Source of the DNA: Triplophysa rosa
Taxonomy: Eukaryota > Chordata > Actinopteri > Cypriniformes > Nemacheilidae
Assembly (NCBI RefSeq): GCF_024868665.1
Contig: NC_079898.1
Span: 13,391,693-13,455,692 of the forward strand
DNA length: 64,000 nucleotides
Direction of reading: 5' to 3'
A program made the translations under genes and the position numbers. The notes under the pieces are model-generated. The model was not told where the DNA came from. It was given only the letters and a program-made list of their open reading frames with translations, and did no database searches. This document shows positions 12,298 to 25,948 of this stretch, in pieces (the stretch's first letter is position 1; every line of letters starts with the position of its first letter).

Positions 12298-13987
12298 CAG
12301 AGTCGGCGCCACGAGGGGGCACTAGGAGGCATGGCCCAGCCACTTCAGTCACTGTGCCCCCTCACTTTTTAAAATGATAAAATACGAAATCATTTAAAAA
12401 CATTTGGAGAATGAATTTTGTTTATATTTATTATTTATAACAACAAGCGCAGAGGGTAAAAAATAATTTATTTATTTGTTAACAGATTTTAAAGACATTG
12501 TCTTGTGCTGTACTTTCATGTGTTGTTAAAAACACAAGCTAAAGGGCTACTTGCGTCCAGCGGCAACGTTTCTGTAGCCTATGCATTGCTTAACAAGAAA
12601 CGGGCATTATTATGCAGACGGTGACAAGTGGAGATACAGGCTGTCTAACAGAAAGCAAGAGCTCGCTCTTTAGTGTTGTTATATTGATGCGATTGTTTTG
12701 TTAGACAAAAAGCTCTACTGGGGAACAGTCCCCTGTATACTTTTTCTGTCACTTTTTCTTTAAAGCCTGCTTTTGACATTTTTCTATATATTTTTTTCTA
12801 TATATGCGTCTAAATTAGTAATCTTCATTTATTAACTTCCGCTGAATTTATGTAGGCTATGATCGGTGTATTTCCAGTTCTTTTTGTCAAAACGTCATAC
12901 AACATTTGCTCTCCTCCAAGTTGAAAAAAAGTATTAAAAAAATTAGCCTTTCAGTTTCAGTGTCTTTCATACAGTGTCTTTCATGTCTTTTAGTTCAGTT
13001 CAGTTTATTAGCTTTGAAAAAGCTATGCGAAATATGAAATGCTGTCCTCGAAATGGACATTTAGAATTGTTAAACTTCAAAACGGCAGGGCGCACTGGAT
13101 GAAAAGCTTTGTATCTACAACTCGCAGGTATTGCGCACCCATAGGCAGGATTTAACTAGATTTTTTATTGTGTTATAGTAAAAATGTCTGGCTCTCAATG
13201 AAAAAGGCAGTGCGCGGCTGACGTGTGCGGACATGGATTTCTTCGCGCACTTGTTATGTGCGAATGTGCCGCTTTTACAAGTGTGATTTGTCAGTCTACC
13301 ACGTTGCATATAGGCCTAGATCAGGTTTTCCGCGATTATCTCTGATAAAAAAGTAAATTGTTAAAACTTAAACTTGAGAAGAAAACTGGGGCATGGCGGA
13401 GTGCCGCTTCTTAACACCAGAAGAGCCGCACACTGAAACAAAACAGAGCGAGACCTCAGCCTGTGCCGTGTCTCAACCTCGAATTGTCCTACCCTGTCAG
13501 ATTTTCCTACCGCAGGGCAAAATTTAGGCTATAATCTAAACCACATCGACGAAATAAACAGATAGGATGATTTTACAATGCAAAATACCCTGTCAGATAG
13601 TCCTACCAGTTTAAAATGAACACATTAAATAAATTTACATCGTAAATACCCTGTCAGATTATCCTACCAGCATAAAAGAAACATGATTAATTTACAGCGC
13701 AACACCCTATAATTGTACTACCAGTACTAAATAAATATGTAGGCCTAGAATGATTTAACAAAGAAAATACACAATCAGATTCCCGTAGCAGTATAAAATA
13801 AACAAGTAGGCTAGGATGATTTTATAGCGCAAGAAAATGACGTAACATTGATGTGCGCATGCCTGGTAGGATAATCTTACAGGTAGAATGAAATTCCGGG
13901 ACACCAGCACATTCTAAACCCCTAAACCCTGGCCCCCCCACTAAACATAGCAGCCCCCTCACTTTGTGCACCCTGGCTCCGACTCTG
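12298..13987. mobile_element. Non-autonomous hAT element with perfect 8-bp TSD
   Basis: Ends CAGAGTCGGCGCCA and, inverted, CAGAGTCGGAGCCA, flanked by identical CTCTAAAC (12290-12297, 13988-13995). TIRs beginning CAG plus an 8-bp duplication identify hAT. Length 1690 bp; no transposase is recognisable. Both sub-ends carry a GAGGGGGC / CCCCCTC word. The interior holds a degenerate tandem array (about 13490-13830). Confidence 0.88.
13490..13830 (+). repeat. Degenerate tandem array within the hAT element
   Basis: The word CCCTGTCAGATTATCCTACC, with variants, recurs about five times at irregular spacing of roughly 50-95 bp, each followed by AGTATAAAA-like and GATTTTACA-like sequence. Later copies are more decayed. 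Confidence 0.7.
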
Positions 13988-16143
13988 CTCTAAACTAACC
14001 TTAATAAATGCCAATCTGAATAATGTCATGATTTAAAACAGCAAGCAGAAAAAATACGACTCTCCAGAACCTGTATTTCATTATCATTCTCTTTCCAGCC
14101 AACACTATAACAATAGCACTTTTTTCAAGCAAAGCTCTCATTGTCACTTTTATTTGTCTAATGTGATAGACAGAAAGAAAGAACAATAAATGGATTCACT
14201 TTTAACAGCTTCTGATGTACACAATGACTTCACATAAACCCCCCCGCAAAACCCAGAGGAAATGAATTATGTTGTTGGTCTACAAAACTAATGAAGAGTT
14301 TTTGCAGTGCTGTGTTTAAACCTTATGTCAGAGTTTCTCTCATTCACTTGTCCTCTGTTATTTCAATTTGCTGATTACTAGAAGACATTTGCGAGGCTTA
14401 GTACAATTCAGCCACACTAAAGGGCAATGTGCAATGATAAAACGTTAAAAAGTTTTTACACATTGATTCTGATCTGATTCTGGGCTATAAATTGTGCGTC
14501 ATTATAATAGACCGTCTATTACAAACAACAGGTCATTTTTACAAATGAAACTCTTAAGAATCATACACAACACAATACCTGAATGTCAGGGTTTGACCGG
14601 CTGACTGATCATCATCACTTACAATCTGTAGATGCTATGACATGTTCAATAAAGCTTGTAAGATTATCTTTCAGTGCTGTTTTCACTTTGCTATCTCAAT
14701 TTGTTAAGATGCCCAACTACACTAGACAAGATTTACATCAAAACATCTGTTTCAAAGATACAACCTCCGTGTCAGCGAATTCCCTTAGCTGAAGTACAGG
14801 AGGAAAAAGAAAGCAGACGTTTGGTTTAGCTATAAAACATTTGTGTTTTGGATGATTGGGTCCTGTCTGGGAAAACATAATTAATCCCTAATGTACCCCC
14901 CACCCCACAAAGAACCATCTCTCTTAGCTCCAAACTCCCCACAGTTTTTCTAATAACACAGTCTGCTCCCTGCTCAGAGAGAGAGACACAATTATTCCCT
15001 AAATCATGTATGAAAAGCATTAGGTATGTTTATTGTAATTCTAATAATAACGTCTAAATGCAGCCCTTCACTTAACAATTGCCCACTGGCAACAAACCAT
15101 TAATAACTATAACAAAAAAGCACTTTTTAATCTCTGTTTTAATACTTGCACATCTTAGCGGGGGATTATTTATTCCTGCTTTCATAAAAGATATTGCACA
15201 GTTAATTCTGCTTCTCAAGGCAATATAATGCTCTCATATGGCGCTCTAATAGTTTACAATACATGTCATTCAACAAGAATGATTCAGATTAGTCGTAGAC
15301 TATTTGTTAAATACCCTTTCCAACCGAAAGCATAAAAAATCTCGCTACAACAAAGCAGGTCTGTGAATTAAAAATGGTCGATGCGACGGCGAAGTGTATG
15401 CAGAACAATACACACCGTTTGTTAAGTGTAACCGAAAACAAGCTCAATTGACCTTGACCTGGCAGTCTAGACTCATTCTGTCAGTCACACTGCAGGATGC
15501 CCTTCAATGAAGCATTTCAGTCCCATTTGCCAATCACCACAGCTTAAAAAATGTGTGCAATGGTGAAAGACACAGATCCTCCGGGTGTTTACAGTCTGGC
15601 CTCAGAACCTGCAATAATAGAGGCGCTAAATGTGGGATAAGTTCATCTATGGAGTGCTAAAATAGTGTAACGGCAAGAGCAAAAGTGCAAAAAATGTAAA
15701 ATTGTAAAGTAAGAGAGAGAATAGAAATGAATGATTACATGTGTGAAAAAAGTGATGAAGTATGTCTGTCATGAAGATATATGCATGTGTGTATATAAGG
15801 CGTCTCATCTTTCTATTAAGCAGATAACAGCATTGCTTCTTGCATTTTAAATTCATAGTGCTTAATGTTATGAGGCCTCTTAATCCTCAGAAAATCAATG
15901 CCTAATAACCTATGAAAATGTACATTTGCTCTTTTACTATCGCCAGAGGCCCAGTCAGGCACCCCGGGGGCCCGTCTTTCAATTCCCCCGCATTAGCAGT
16001 AAAAACCATAAACCACCATTAACGAAGGTGGATTTGTGCCGCTGAAGCGATGAAGCGGCTGCTCGGATGCCATATGGGACGGAGATCAGTTCCAGGAATG
16101 GCATGATGGAGACAGACAGAGGGTCTTATACAGACCTTTAGGA

Positions 16144-16225
16144 CAGTGGTTCTCAAACTTTTTCGTTGTAAGACCCCCTTTGTGTAGGGTGCATTGCTTT
16201 GCGGCCCCCCCAAATAAAAACGTAC
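16144..16225 (+). mobile_element. One end of a hAT-type element (truncated)
   Basis: CAGTGGTTCTCAAACTTTTT is a widespread hAT terminus, followed by AAGACCCCC and GCGGCCCCCCC as in related fish copies. No matching inverted end is seen downstream, so the element is truncated or too diverged. Confidence 0.5.
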
Positions 16226-17121
16226 AATCTTAAACTCAGAATTGTAATTAACCCAAAAACATATTCAGTTATACAATGCTGGAACATCAATTCTTTTGGT
16301 TGGTGGTCTTATTTTTCTGATGTTTCATTGAACAAAATTTATGATACATTTTTACATTTTATAAAATGCCACAAAAACGATGTGAGTTGGAAAGAATCCT
16401 GATATTACCACAGTATATTTTGAATTGGCATGGCATTGAAATGCCATGGTACAGAAGGAATCTATATATGCAGACATACTGCATTTATGTTTGACTGTCG
16501 AGCGCAAACACGTTCTCGAATAAGTCTGTGTCTGTGTCTATGAGCTTGTGTAATTGTGTAGTCTCCGACAGTCATTTCCACTAAGCCCCAATCCTCCACC
16601 CACCCCACCCCACGCTTGACCTGTTTCCATATAAACACAGGAGGCTGCAGGCAGAGCTAAAGCTTAACCATCCCGAGGATGGACGCCTTCGAGGCTTAGG
16701 GTTCCTCATCTCCCAAGCGACAAACCTAGCAGACCCAGAGCGACTGCCACCCTACTATAATTACCCCACAGTAATGCATGTACGTGCTTACAGCCTGCAG
16801 GGCTGATCTCCAGCTGCCGTGATATTAACTCCATCAGGTTCTTCTGCTGAACAGAGCTTTATCACTCAGCTCTCAGGAGAAGCTCGGCATGGCCGTCCCC
16901 TTAATAACATGAATACAGTAACTTCTATCAAGCACAACTTCTACTCCATGTCCCTGTCAACTGAAATAGTGCTCACCGGGTAAAACAAATCAATGTCCCT
17001 ATCTGTCTGTGTGTAAAGGCATGGAGAGGCTATTAGGCATGTGTGGATGAAGAAGAGAAAATGAAGAAGAGAATAAATGGGAGCAAAGAACAAAATAAAT
17101 ACACTAAGAATTGAATATACT

Positions 17122-17175
17122 GTATATATATGAATATATATATATATATATATATATTATATAATATGATCTTTT
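17122..17175. repeat. (TA)n simple repeat
   Basis: Interrupted TA tract of about 50 bp. The open frame crossing it on the minus strand (YIYIYIY tail) is not coding. Confidence 0.9.
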
Positions 17176-18164
17176 TATTATATTACTTTGAGACCTCAGA
17201 TCATATGTGCATATCGTTCTTATTTTTTCTAGGCAGTGTCTCCTTTGACATGAGTCACAGTGTCTGAAGTTAAAAACGATCAGGTCAGACTTCCTTGATG
17301 TGACACCTGTCTGGTGAGCACACAGGTACCTGCAAAAACATACCATCAGTTTAATGTGATACAGAGGGCATATAACATCTTTATGACTGAGCGCTCTGTA
17401 ACAGAATGATGTGCTATGACGACTTTTGTTTCTGGTCAATGACATGATATACATCCTTTCCTCAGCCCAGCAGAGTTAACTACAAAAAGCTGCCGCAGAT
17501 GCACATCAGAATATAGTTAGTTCAGTTAGTTCATACATTTTAGCCGTTATAACAGCTGGTTTACAGGTGCGAGAACTGACATTATAAAATTAACAGACTT
17601 TAATATACATACACATGTTTTATAACTCACTGTGCTGCCTTTTAAGTTAAAAAAGTTTTAATTTGACACAGTAGCTCGTGTGCTCTTAATAAACTGCCAA
17701 AAAATGATCACAGACCATCAATTAACAATTTACACAGACAGAGTATGTCTGTCAAAAATCATGCTATTTTCTCAATGTTACTTTGAAATGAGTTTTAACA
17801 CCCACTGTACAGGATCCAACACAGCTCAACTCAGTACAACTATCTGGAATTAAAATAGATCTGCAGTGTTAATTTGTCACTCTTCACTCCAGTCTTGGAG
17901 AGAAATCTTTTGTGCTACAGACAGCTGTTGACAACTTCCCAGAACACTGTGACTGTGTTACATATCTGACATTTTCAAGTGCACAACACATATAAAAACC
18001 TATTTGGGGTTAATCTATTATATTTAAATGAACACTTGTCCATTTGTTGTTCAAGATCTAAACAAGCCTAGTCTTGACCATTGGACAAACACCTCATAAG
18101 TATGTCTGCCAAAATATATTAAACTAAAGGCATTATTTATACATACAACTGTATATATACAACT

Positions 18165-18410
18165 TGCAACCCACCCCTCCACTCCTACCCTTCCTTTCGA
18201 TGCACTACGGGCTGACAAAGAACTAAGATGTCGTCGTGTTTTCGCTTCTTTGCCAAAGGAGATCACTTATTTACGAAATACTCTGTAGAGCAGTTTGTCC
18301 GTTTAGGGCTACTGTAGAAACAACATGGCGAATTCCATGTAAGGGGACCCGTGGGGTATGTAGATGGAAATAGCTCATTCTAAGGTAATAAAAACATCTC
18401 TGAAGACATA
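18165..18410 (+). mobile_element. MITE family A, copy 1 (partial)
   Basis: Shares with copies at 34933 and 37156 the blocks TTTGTCCGTTTAGGGCTACT, GTAGAAACAACATGG and GTAGATGGAAATAGCTCATT. The left end (AGGTCCAGTGTATG) is missing. No TSD visible. Confidence 0.75.
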
Positions 18411-19310
18411 GATGGTGTTATACCCTGAACTAGGCTATGAAATAATTCTGCATGTGTCGCTTGTGTACAGCTTTTATTAAGGCAATGCCCGCTGGGAGAT
18501 AAATCTTTGTTTAAAATCTTTGTCTATTGTTTAACATCTAGGTGCAACAAAGCTGAAGGGAACCAAAGGATTTCAGTGTGAGAAGAGAGAGAGCAGAAAA
18601 AAGACTCAAAAGACAGGAAAACAAAACAGCAGGAGAAAATGCAAAGTGGTTGGTATGATGCACATTCCCCTGAACAGATAACACGACACCAGCACTTCAG
18701 TGAACTGAATCGACTGGCGAAACTACCACAGTTAAAGTCATTCCCACAACAACTCATCTCATTCTAATTTCAGAGTAACAACAAACATCTCAGCAGACCG
18801 CTGGTTATCAGTCCCTGCAGCTCAGTTCCACATTAAGTCTCACCTCAAAACTGATTTCTCTCTTGCTCACAATCTCTCATCTGCTAATGGGCTCTCAACG
18901 TCCATCTCGCCACCTAACACGACGATGGAAAGCGGCTCAGATGACATTTTGCCCGTCAGTTAGTCACCGTGTTCTCGCAATAGTCCTGAATTGTTCCTCA
19001 AAATAAGCAGGTGGTCACGTCGAGTGGAGTATTGAAGTGTTCAGTTGCAGACGCATACAAAACGGGCCGCTATTATGAGTTGACCTTAAAGAATAGAGGC
19101 AGTTCGTTTTATATTGGATGGAATATTACTGCTCTTGTCTCATAATGTCAGATTTTTATGTAAATATTGGACTAGTCCTGACATCCTGATCTAAATCTGG
19201 ACCACTTTGAAGCTTATTTGAAGTCCGCTTGGCCAGGAAAGGTCTGTGTGATTGACATGAGAAATGACCAATCAGGGTCCATTTAGGGTGGGTTCATCTG
19301 TCATAGTTAA

Positions 19311-19500
19311 AGTGATATTCACCCAAAAATTTTAATTATATCATCACTTACTCACCCTCTTGTCATATTAAACCTGTATGTCTTTGTTTCTTCTGCAGAG
19401 CACAAAAGAAGATATTTTGGTGAATGTTGGTAACCAAACAATGGTGGTACCCATTCACTTCTATTGTATGGACACAAAAACACTGCAAGTCAATGGGTAC
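19311..19500 (+). mobile_element. One arm of a TTAA-type MITE
   Basis: TTAA is followed by AGTGATATTCACCCAAAAAT and ACTCACCCTCTTGTCAT, then CACAAAAGAAGATATTTTGG. The same words form the arms of the 48428 element. The opposite arm is absent, so this is a truncated copy. Confidence 0.55.
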
Positions 19501-20298
19501 CGTTGCTGTTCGATAACCAAATCCAAACTGGTGAATTCAGCCACCTCTTGGTACTTTTTGTGTATAAAAAGCATCAGACGGTGACCAAACAGTGGGTGGT
19601 CTGCGTCTGTGCCATCTGAGACTATGCTCTGCTGTACAAAGTTAAATCTGATCTCCCTCCCAATATTTGTAGAAGGAAGGCATTTTATTAAATTACCTTG
19701 TGGCCATAGCATAACATTTATGATTGTTTACTAGCGGACCAGGCCGCGAGTGTTTTAGCGAGTTAAGCCCACAGCAGATGGTGAATGGACACATGACCCA
19801 CCCTCCTCATTCAACCAGAGCTGGTTCAGAGGGGAGAACAGGTGCAACGTCTGATACGGTCTCCCCTGAAACTCGAGCTCATACTTTCATTCCCCTCTTC
19901 ACACTCACAGGGCCTGTCTGCGGCCATGCTCCAAGACAGACTCTTCCAATCACTCTCATTCATGTAACCCTCGCTGGTGTCAAATGAGACAGCATATGGA
20001 CCACTGTATCCATAAAACTCAATCTGACATGAGAAACTGTGTTTAATCAAAGCACGCTTTTTGGCAAAATCTTTAAAGCCCTGTGTATATAGAAGAGCGG
20101 CACAGGCGGGGCCGTTTAAAATGCATTAAACAATAAGGGGCCAGTTTCAAAAGTTAATCCAGATATTACTCGGTTTTCTGAAACGAGAGTCATATGCTTT
20201 TTAATTGCATTTTCAATGAAAACAATGTTGCATGTTGGTTTGCATCCATGGAGATAACACACACACATTCTCACACACACCAGTGCAAACAAATACTG

Positions 20299-20460
20299 CA
20301 GCGTTTCCCATACAATGCATTTACTTGGGCGGTCCACCCAGGTAAATTTATGGCCGCCCAAGTATATTTGGCGTCACGTTTTTTTAATCCATCCGTGCTA
20401 ATGACAGTATCTGTGATCGAATAACTAGTGGATAAACAGCGCTTACGCATCTTCTCTCCT
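20299..20460 (+). mobile_element. One end of a hAT-type element
   Basis: CAGCGTTTCCCATACAATGC followed by TACTTGGGCGG and GGCCGCCCAAGTA matches a common fish hAT terminus. The other end was not found. 20460-21600 is otherwise repeat-like DNA without a gene. Confidence 0.45.
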
Positions 20461-21716
20461 TCCTTACTTGTTTGTGTGAGTGGAGCGTGGCCGCGTGCGC
20501 ATCCTCATCTTCCGTGTTCGCATGCACTCTCTCTTCCGATGAGCTCCATGTGTGTCCTCACTTGCAATTAAAATCAAAGAAGCGTTCGTAATACAGCAAC
20601 ACATTGTTGAGAAAGGGCAAACAGCATATAGCCGCTCTTTAAAGGCGGGGTAACCTATTTCCGAATTACGCTTTAGACAACTGAGTCGGGCCGAGTACCA
20701 AAACAACCTTGTAGCCAATCAGCAGTAAGGTGCAGAGCACAGGACGGACATTAGCCGAGCCGAGCGCTGACGAAAGCGAAAGATGGGGGTAGGGGTGTGT
20801 TTGTATTGGTGATTTGAACATCAACAACGGCTAAGAGAAATCGGACACCCCGCCTTTAATGTAGATGTACTGTATTGTGATTTTGTCCGATGATGTTGCG
20901 TTTATAAAACAGAATTTTAGCAGCGGTTAAAGTGACTGCTGGTGGCATCCCGTTGTAAAATACAGCCATGTTCAGACTAGACTTCTTTTTTGAAGCTGCT
21001 AGCGTCTGTTTTACATTATAATCCTAAAAACGTCCTGAGTGCTTTTTTAAATGCCAGCGGCGGCGTCTTTTTCTGCAGCTCAGAGCGTCTTTTGAGGTTG
21101 AAAAAAGTTAAACTTTTCTGAAAAAAAGCCCAACGTCAAGCTCCTTTTTCACAGCTAACCAATGACAGAAACCTGTCGTTTCCATAACAACATGCGAGGA
21201 ACGTGATTGGTCGACGGCTCAAGCTCGAAAAAATAAAATGATGTCCGAAACGCCCATTGGAGGATAGTTTGTATAATTGTAAGTTTAATTTTCTCTTTCA
21301 ACAACTTCTGATTGCATTTCTATCGAGAAATTAGTATTGTAGTTTTTAAATATGTGATTAGTTATTGCAAAGACGATCTCTGTTTATAATTCAAATAGGC
21401 TTCCGTTACGCTGCCTATGTTTCTCTGGGCTGCCTTCATGCATGAAGACATGGCGTTCGGGTCTTATTTGTTACCAAACGCTGTGAGCATTTTTTTTACT
21501 AAAAAAGCGCTTTTGTCAACTTTTTCTAGTAAAAAAAAAGTGCTAAAACTAACATGACGTGATGACGTCATAAATATGCTAATTAGTTTGTGGTGTCAAA
21601 AAAAAGTGCTAATGGGTTTAATATTTTCATACTCCTGATTCAGACACATGCACTACTTTACATAAGAAATTACTATTTGCACCAACCCTGTTCCTATAGC
21701 TCCTATAGCATTTCAA

Positions 21717-22024
21717 AACTAAACAAGTGGGTTGTGGTCTAATGGTTAGAGAGTCGAACTCGTGACCAGAAGGTTGCCGGTTCGATTCCCAGGGCCGTTG
21801 AGTAACGACTGAGGTGCCCTTGAGCAAGGCACCTTACCTACTTACTCTACTTGCTCCCCGGGCGCAGCAGTGATAGCTGCCCACTGCTCCTGGTGTACGT
21901 GTGTATACGCACTTGCTGTGCGTGTGTTCACTACTCTGGTTAAATGCAGAGGTCACATTTCGGGTATGGGTCACCATATCTGACTAATAGGTCACTTCAC
22001 CTTTTCACTTTTTCACTTTAAACA
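21717..22024 (+). mobile_element. tRNA-derived SINE
   Basis: The 5' part has polymerase III boxes: an A-box-like TGGTCTAATGG at 21735 and a perfect B box GGTTCGATTCC at 21779-21789. Then comes the teleost SINE core CCCTTGAGCAAGGCACC, a GGTTAAATGCAGAGG block and a TTTCACTTTTTCACTTT tail. The 10-bp direct repeat AGCATTTCAA at 21707-21716 and 22025-22034 is the target duplication. The orientation is opposite to gfra1. Confidence 0.88.
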
Positions 22025-23046
22025 GCATTTCAAGGCATCATCGGTGTGACTGCATTCTAAGGCCTGATTCACACTTTTCTGCGTGCATATTCGTTATTTT
22101 AAATGTAGACGCTTGGCAGGCGCGCAAATAGGGGGCGACCGAGGGTCATTTGATGAGAGAAAGCGGTGCGGCTGTGAATCGGGCCAAAGGTTGCAAATGA
22201 AGCTGCTAGTCAACGTATTGTTATATAACTTTAATATTGTCTACCCTGTTACAGTACACATGCAATAGACTTTTGCGTTCTTAAAACTTTGAAAGAAATT
22301 AGGTCCGACCAAGCAAAGAAACAACAGAGATGTACTCATAAAAGGAAGTGAGGGGTAAAATCAGTAATAACAACAGAGTTATTAAGCCACCAGGCTGGCA
22401 TTTGCCATTATGAATATTAAACTGTGCCTCCGCTGTGCTTAACCTGCTGGGGCATTTCGAAGTCCTCACTACATTTCAGACCCCGCTGTTTCCTGCGCAA
22501 CTCTCTTCTTTGCATGTAAATCTCAAACTCGAGCACAAAGTCTTGTGTGATTCTCTCATAAGAAGTCCGGTAAATACCTCCTCATCTCACTGTGGGGATT
22601 TGGCCCATAATACTGCTCGCATGACTCACCTACCCCGGGAAGGGAAAGAGAATTAGAGGAGGAAACCAAGCACAACTGGTCCGCCCCTGCCCCGTCGATG
22701 GGTCAACAACATGTTTGGATGGTCAAAAGGAGGATGAACGACGAGTGTTGCTGTAGCGTGCGCGCACATATGGGGCCATTGCCTCAGTGCACCTACGGTA
22801 CTGGGATTGCGGCAAAAAGCCAAAAGCTCCTGCCTGGCAGCATTCATTGCCCAAGGGGAGCCGTTTGAGGAAAATTGCTCTGCTAGTCATTCAGTCAGCA
22901 GAGCGGCAAGCATGCAGTCTATTGAACACCCGCGTATGTATGGCCATAAATTATTTAAATGAACAGGCCTCCATGTTCTGAGCTAGAAAACGCGGGCAGC
23001 AGAGTAGGCTTTCATAACACAAGCAAGAGCATCAAATCTGATGAAG

Positions 23047-23905
23047 GCGCAAAGGGATAATTCATCCAAAAATGTAAAATAATCTATTCACTCTTATGTC
23101 GTTCCAAACCGTATGAATTTCTGTATTGTGTACTTTAATAGAATCTCCAAGCTGTCCATTATTTTGACTGAATGGGTTTTACATTTTCCGTCACGCTTCT
23201 ATTTCATAGTCCTGTAAAATATTACAGTGTTTTCGCAATGTCTAATTGACAACAGATACTGTGTTCTTACAATCTGGTCTCATAAACTGATTAACAATAT
23301 TCTGTAAATCATTTCTGTAAAGCCAACAATCAGAATGTCTCGTTTCTCACTCCAAATTCTGACTCGTGTCATTTTCTTGGTCTGTTGTTGTGGGAAAAGC
23401 GTATTGCTCTTTTTGTTCTTGACTGTGGGAATTTGTCTACAGAAGGCACAACAAATGGACCTTATTATTAATAGATATTATATTTACTTTTGTTAGTTGT
23501 CCAAATTCCAATGGGACACAGGCCACAGCAAATTGAATTATCAGGCAATGTTCCTAAAATATGAATTGAATTAAATAAAAAAATGACTTTTTTTATTTTG
23601 GTTAAGGCAACCTCTGTCTTGGTTTCTCCCAAGGGTCGTCCTCATATTCTGAAACATAATAGGGAGTTTCTTCTTCCACTGTTGCCTTTGGCTTGCATAC
23701 TAAGTTTTCTCTTTTCTCTATTTTCAAACTGTGTATGTCCAAAAATGTGCTATTGAATTGAATACAATTAAAGTGAATGGTGACTACAGCTGGCCCATCC
23801 ACTTTCATTGTATAAAAAACATTCTGCCCAATATGAAGAAAAAAACATTTTGGGATATGGAGCAACATGAGGGGGAGTAAATAAGGGCAGATTTTTCTTT
23901 TTAAG
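23047..23905. mobile_element. Possible long TTAA-family foldback element
   Basis: The left end AAAGGGATAATTCATCCAAA and the right sequence CATGAGGGGGAGTAAATAAG are the two arms of the AGGGATA family seen at 48428, but diverged. The interior is unrelated non-coding sequence; the ends are approximate. Confidence 0.4.
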
Positions 23906-24587
23906 CTTCATATTCTCAGAGTGTCCATTATTTGCTGACAATGGAAACACAGATTCATGCACTAACAAAGATGTCTTCTGTTAGCTTATGGTTGTCACAT
24001 CTCAGACCTTCTGCCTTCACATACTGTCACACTCGTTCAAAATTCAGCTTATACTTACTTGAAAAACCCACCACACAAAAACATATGAATAAATGCACTC
24101 CAGACAGGTCCTATTACAGCCTACTTCCTATACACACTCTCTATCTCTCCCTTGTTCTTTCGCTACTGTACCTCTCTCCCGTGCGCCTGACTTCTCAGGT
24201 TTCCATGAATCAAACTTGGTAAATAATGTATAAGATAGCCTAAAAGCTGTGAAAACCTGGACAGGGCTGTGGGCAGCAGGCACAGAGTTTAAATGAAAGT
24301 CTAGAACATACAGACAACAGAGTGCATTCCATACCCACCCACGACACAGGATCTTCATCACGGTTCTGCTAAAATCTTGCACAGCTTGCTTTGTTTAAAG
24401 CGGGTCTGTCAGAAACGACAGAAATGAATTGCTTAGTGCCTGAGAAATTATTCCATTACAGAACACCTCAAAAGAAACCATTTAAGGTAAAAGTGTTTTA
24501 CAAATTGGTAGATAGCAACATATTTTGCTGAAAGTGACAGAAAATGCCACATAGTGTAACTAGTTAGCAGGCTGTGGAAAAACATTA

Positions 24588-24820
24588 GGGCCCGGTTTCA
24601 CAGACAAGGCTTATCTTAAACCAGGACTATACCTCAGTTGGATTAGGATATTTGAGTCACTTTTACAAAAATGCTTTAGAAAGAAACATTGCATCTTTAG
24701 ACAAAACAATAGCACTGACATATTTTACGATATGTTAGGGCAAGTCATTTTCAGTTGAGACAGCTCAAACATTCCTTTAAGTCTGGGACTAGCCTTAAAC
24801 CTTGTCTGTGAAACCAGGCC
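24588..24820. mobile_element. MITE with TA flanks
   Basis: Inverted ends GGCCCGGTTTCACAGACAAG and GGCCTGGTTTCACAGACAAG (19 of 20), 233 bp, flanked by TA on each side. The size and TA target suggest a Tc1/mariner-type MITE. Confidence 0.7.
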
Positions 24821-25948
24821 TATGATTTACCTGAATTGTGTGCAATGAAAGGGTTGGCATGAGAAAAACTAAAAGCTTATGTAAAGATCAACCTTGAATT
24901 TTGTAAGCTTTAAAAAATTGCTTATATGCCACAAACAATCAGTATGTTTGTACTTTCTGATAGAAATACATAAACATTCTTAATCCAAACCTGTTTTAAA
25001 GCAAATTTACATGATAAAGAAGATTAATTTCACACCAAAAAATCTATTGATCAACATACAGGTGCAACAACACCCAGGTGCCTGAAATTTGAATTCCAGA
25101 CAAAAAATAAAAAATATTTTTTCTTATTCCACTGGATTATAGCTTTTTATTAATTAAAGTGTAAATGCAACAGATAATTTATATATAGTTCTTATAGTAT
25201 ATCGTAGTTTACAGTTTGTATAGTATTTAGTTTATACTTCCTTAAGTCATATTATTTTACAACATTTTACTTCTCATGTAAATTTGTATTTTGTAACAAG
25301 ACAGAAAAAGACAAAAAAAGTGATTAAGAGAATGATGTTGTTTGCCATGCAGCATTTGTTTCCAGTCACAAGTGAACAAACATGGCCAAAATTCAACAGC
25401 ACTTTTTCTCTGTCACAACTGACATATAAACTCTATCCAGACAGCCCTCATTTTTAGAGTAATGGCTTTTATTCAGCTCAGCAGGCCTGCAGGGCAAACA
25501 CAGTCATTTAATTTAAAAGAAAAGACATGATCAATTTTATCGCCGTTGTGACAATTGACAACTGCCATCCAGAGAAAGAATGGGAATTATAGTAGGCTGG
25601 TAATTTGTTGGCCCTTCTAAGTGATGCCGATGAGAGCACTCTTCAATGTTCACTGCATACTTTCATTACTCCACTTGTGTTTCCCTGTAGGCCAGCTGCT
25701 GTGCCAGCTTGGATCCAGTTAAAGCTCTAAAACTGGAACGTAATTTCAAGGTCTCCGGAAATAGCTTGCTTTTTCTGGCCCTTTTTTACCTGTATTTATT
25801 TTATCCGGAGTCACCTGTCGAGTGGCTGTGATTATGCATGCATGACTGGGACTGGCCCATGCAAATCCGCAGGGCTTTTTAACAGAGCGCTCGCTGACCT
25901 GCTTCATGCTTTCATCCCGCCTCTTAAGTACCGATCGCAAACGGCCAG

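Noticed and set aside
17104..17454. 116-codon minus-strand frame
   Set aside because: Its tail is the (TA)n repeat (YIYIYIYIYS); the rest shows no domain or splice context.
21735..21800. Possible tRNA gene with A and B boxes
   Set aside because: No cloverleaf closes; the SINE core, tail and target duplication show it is the tRNA-related head of a SINE.
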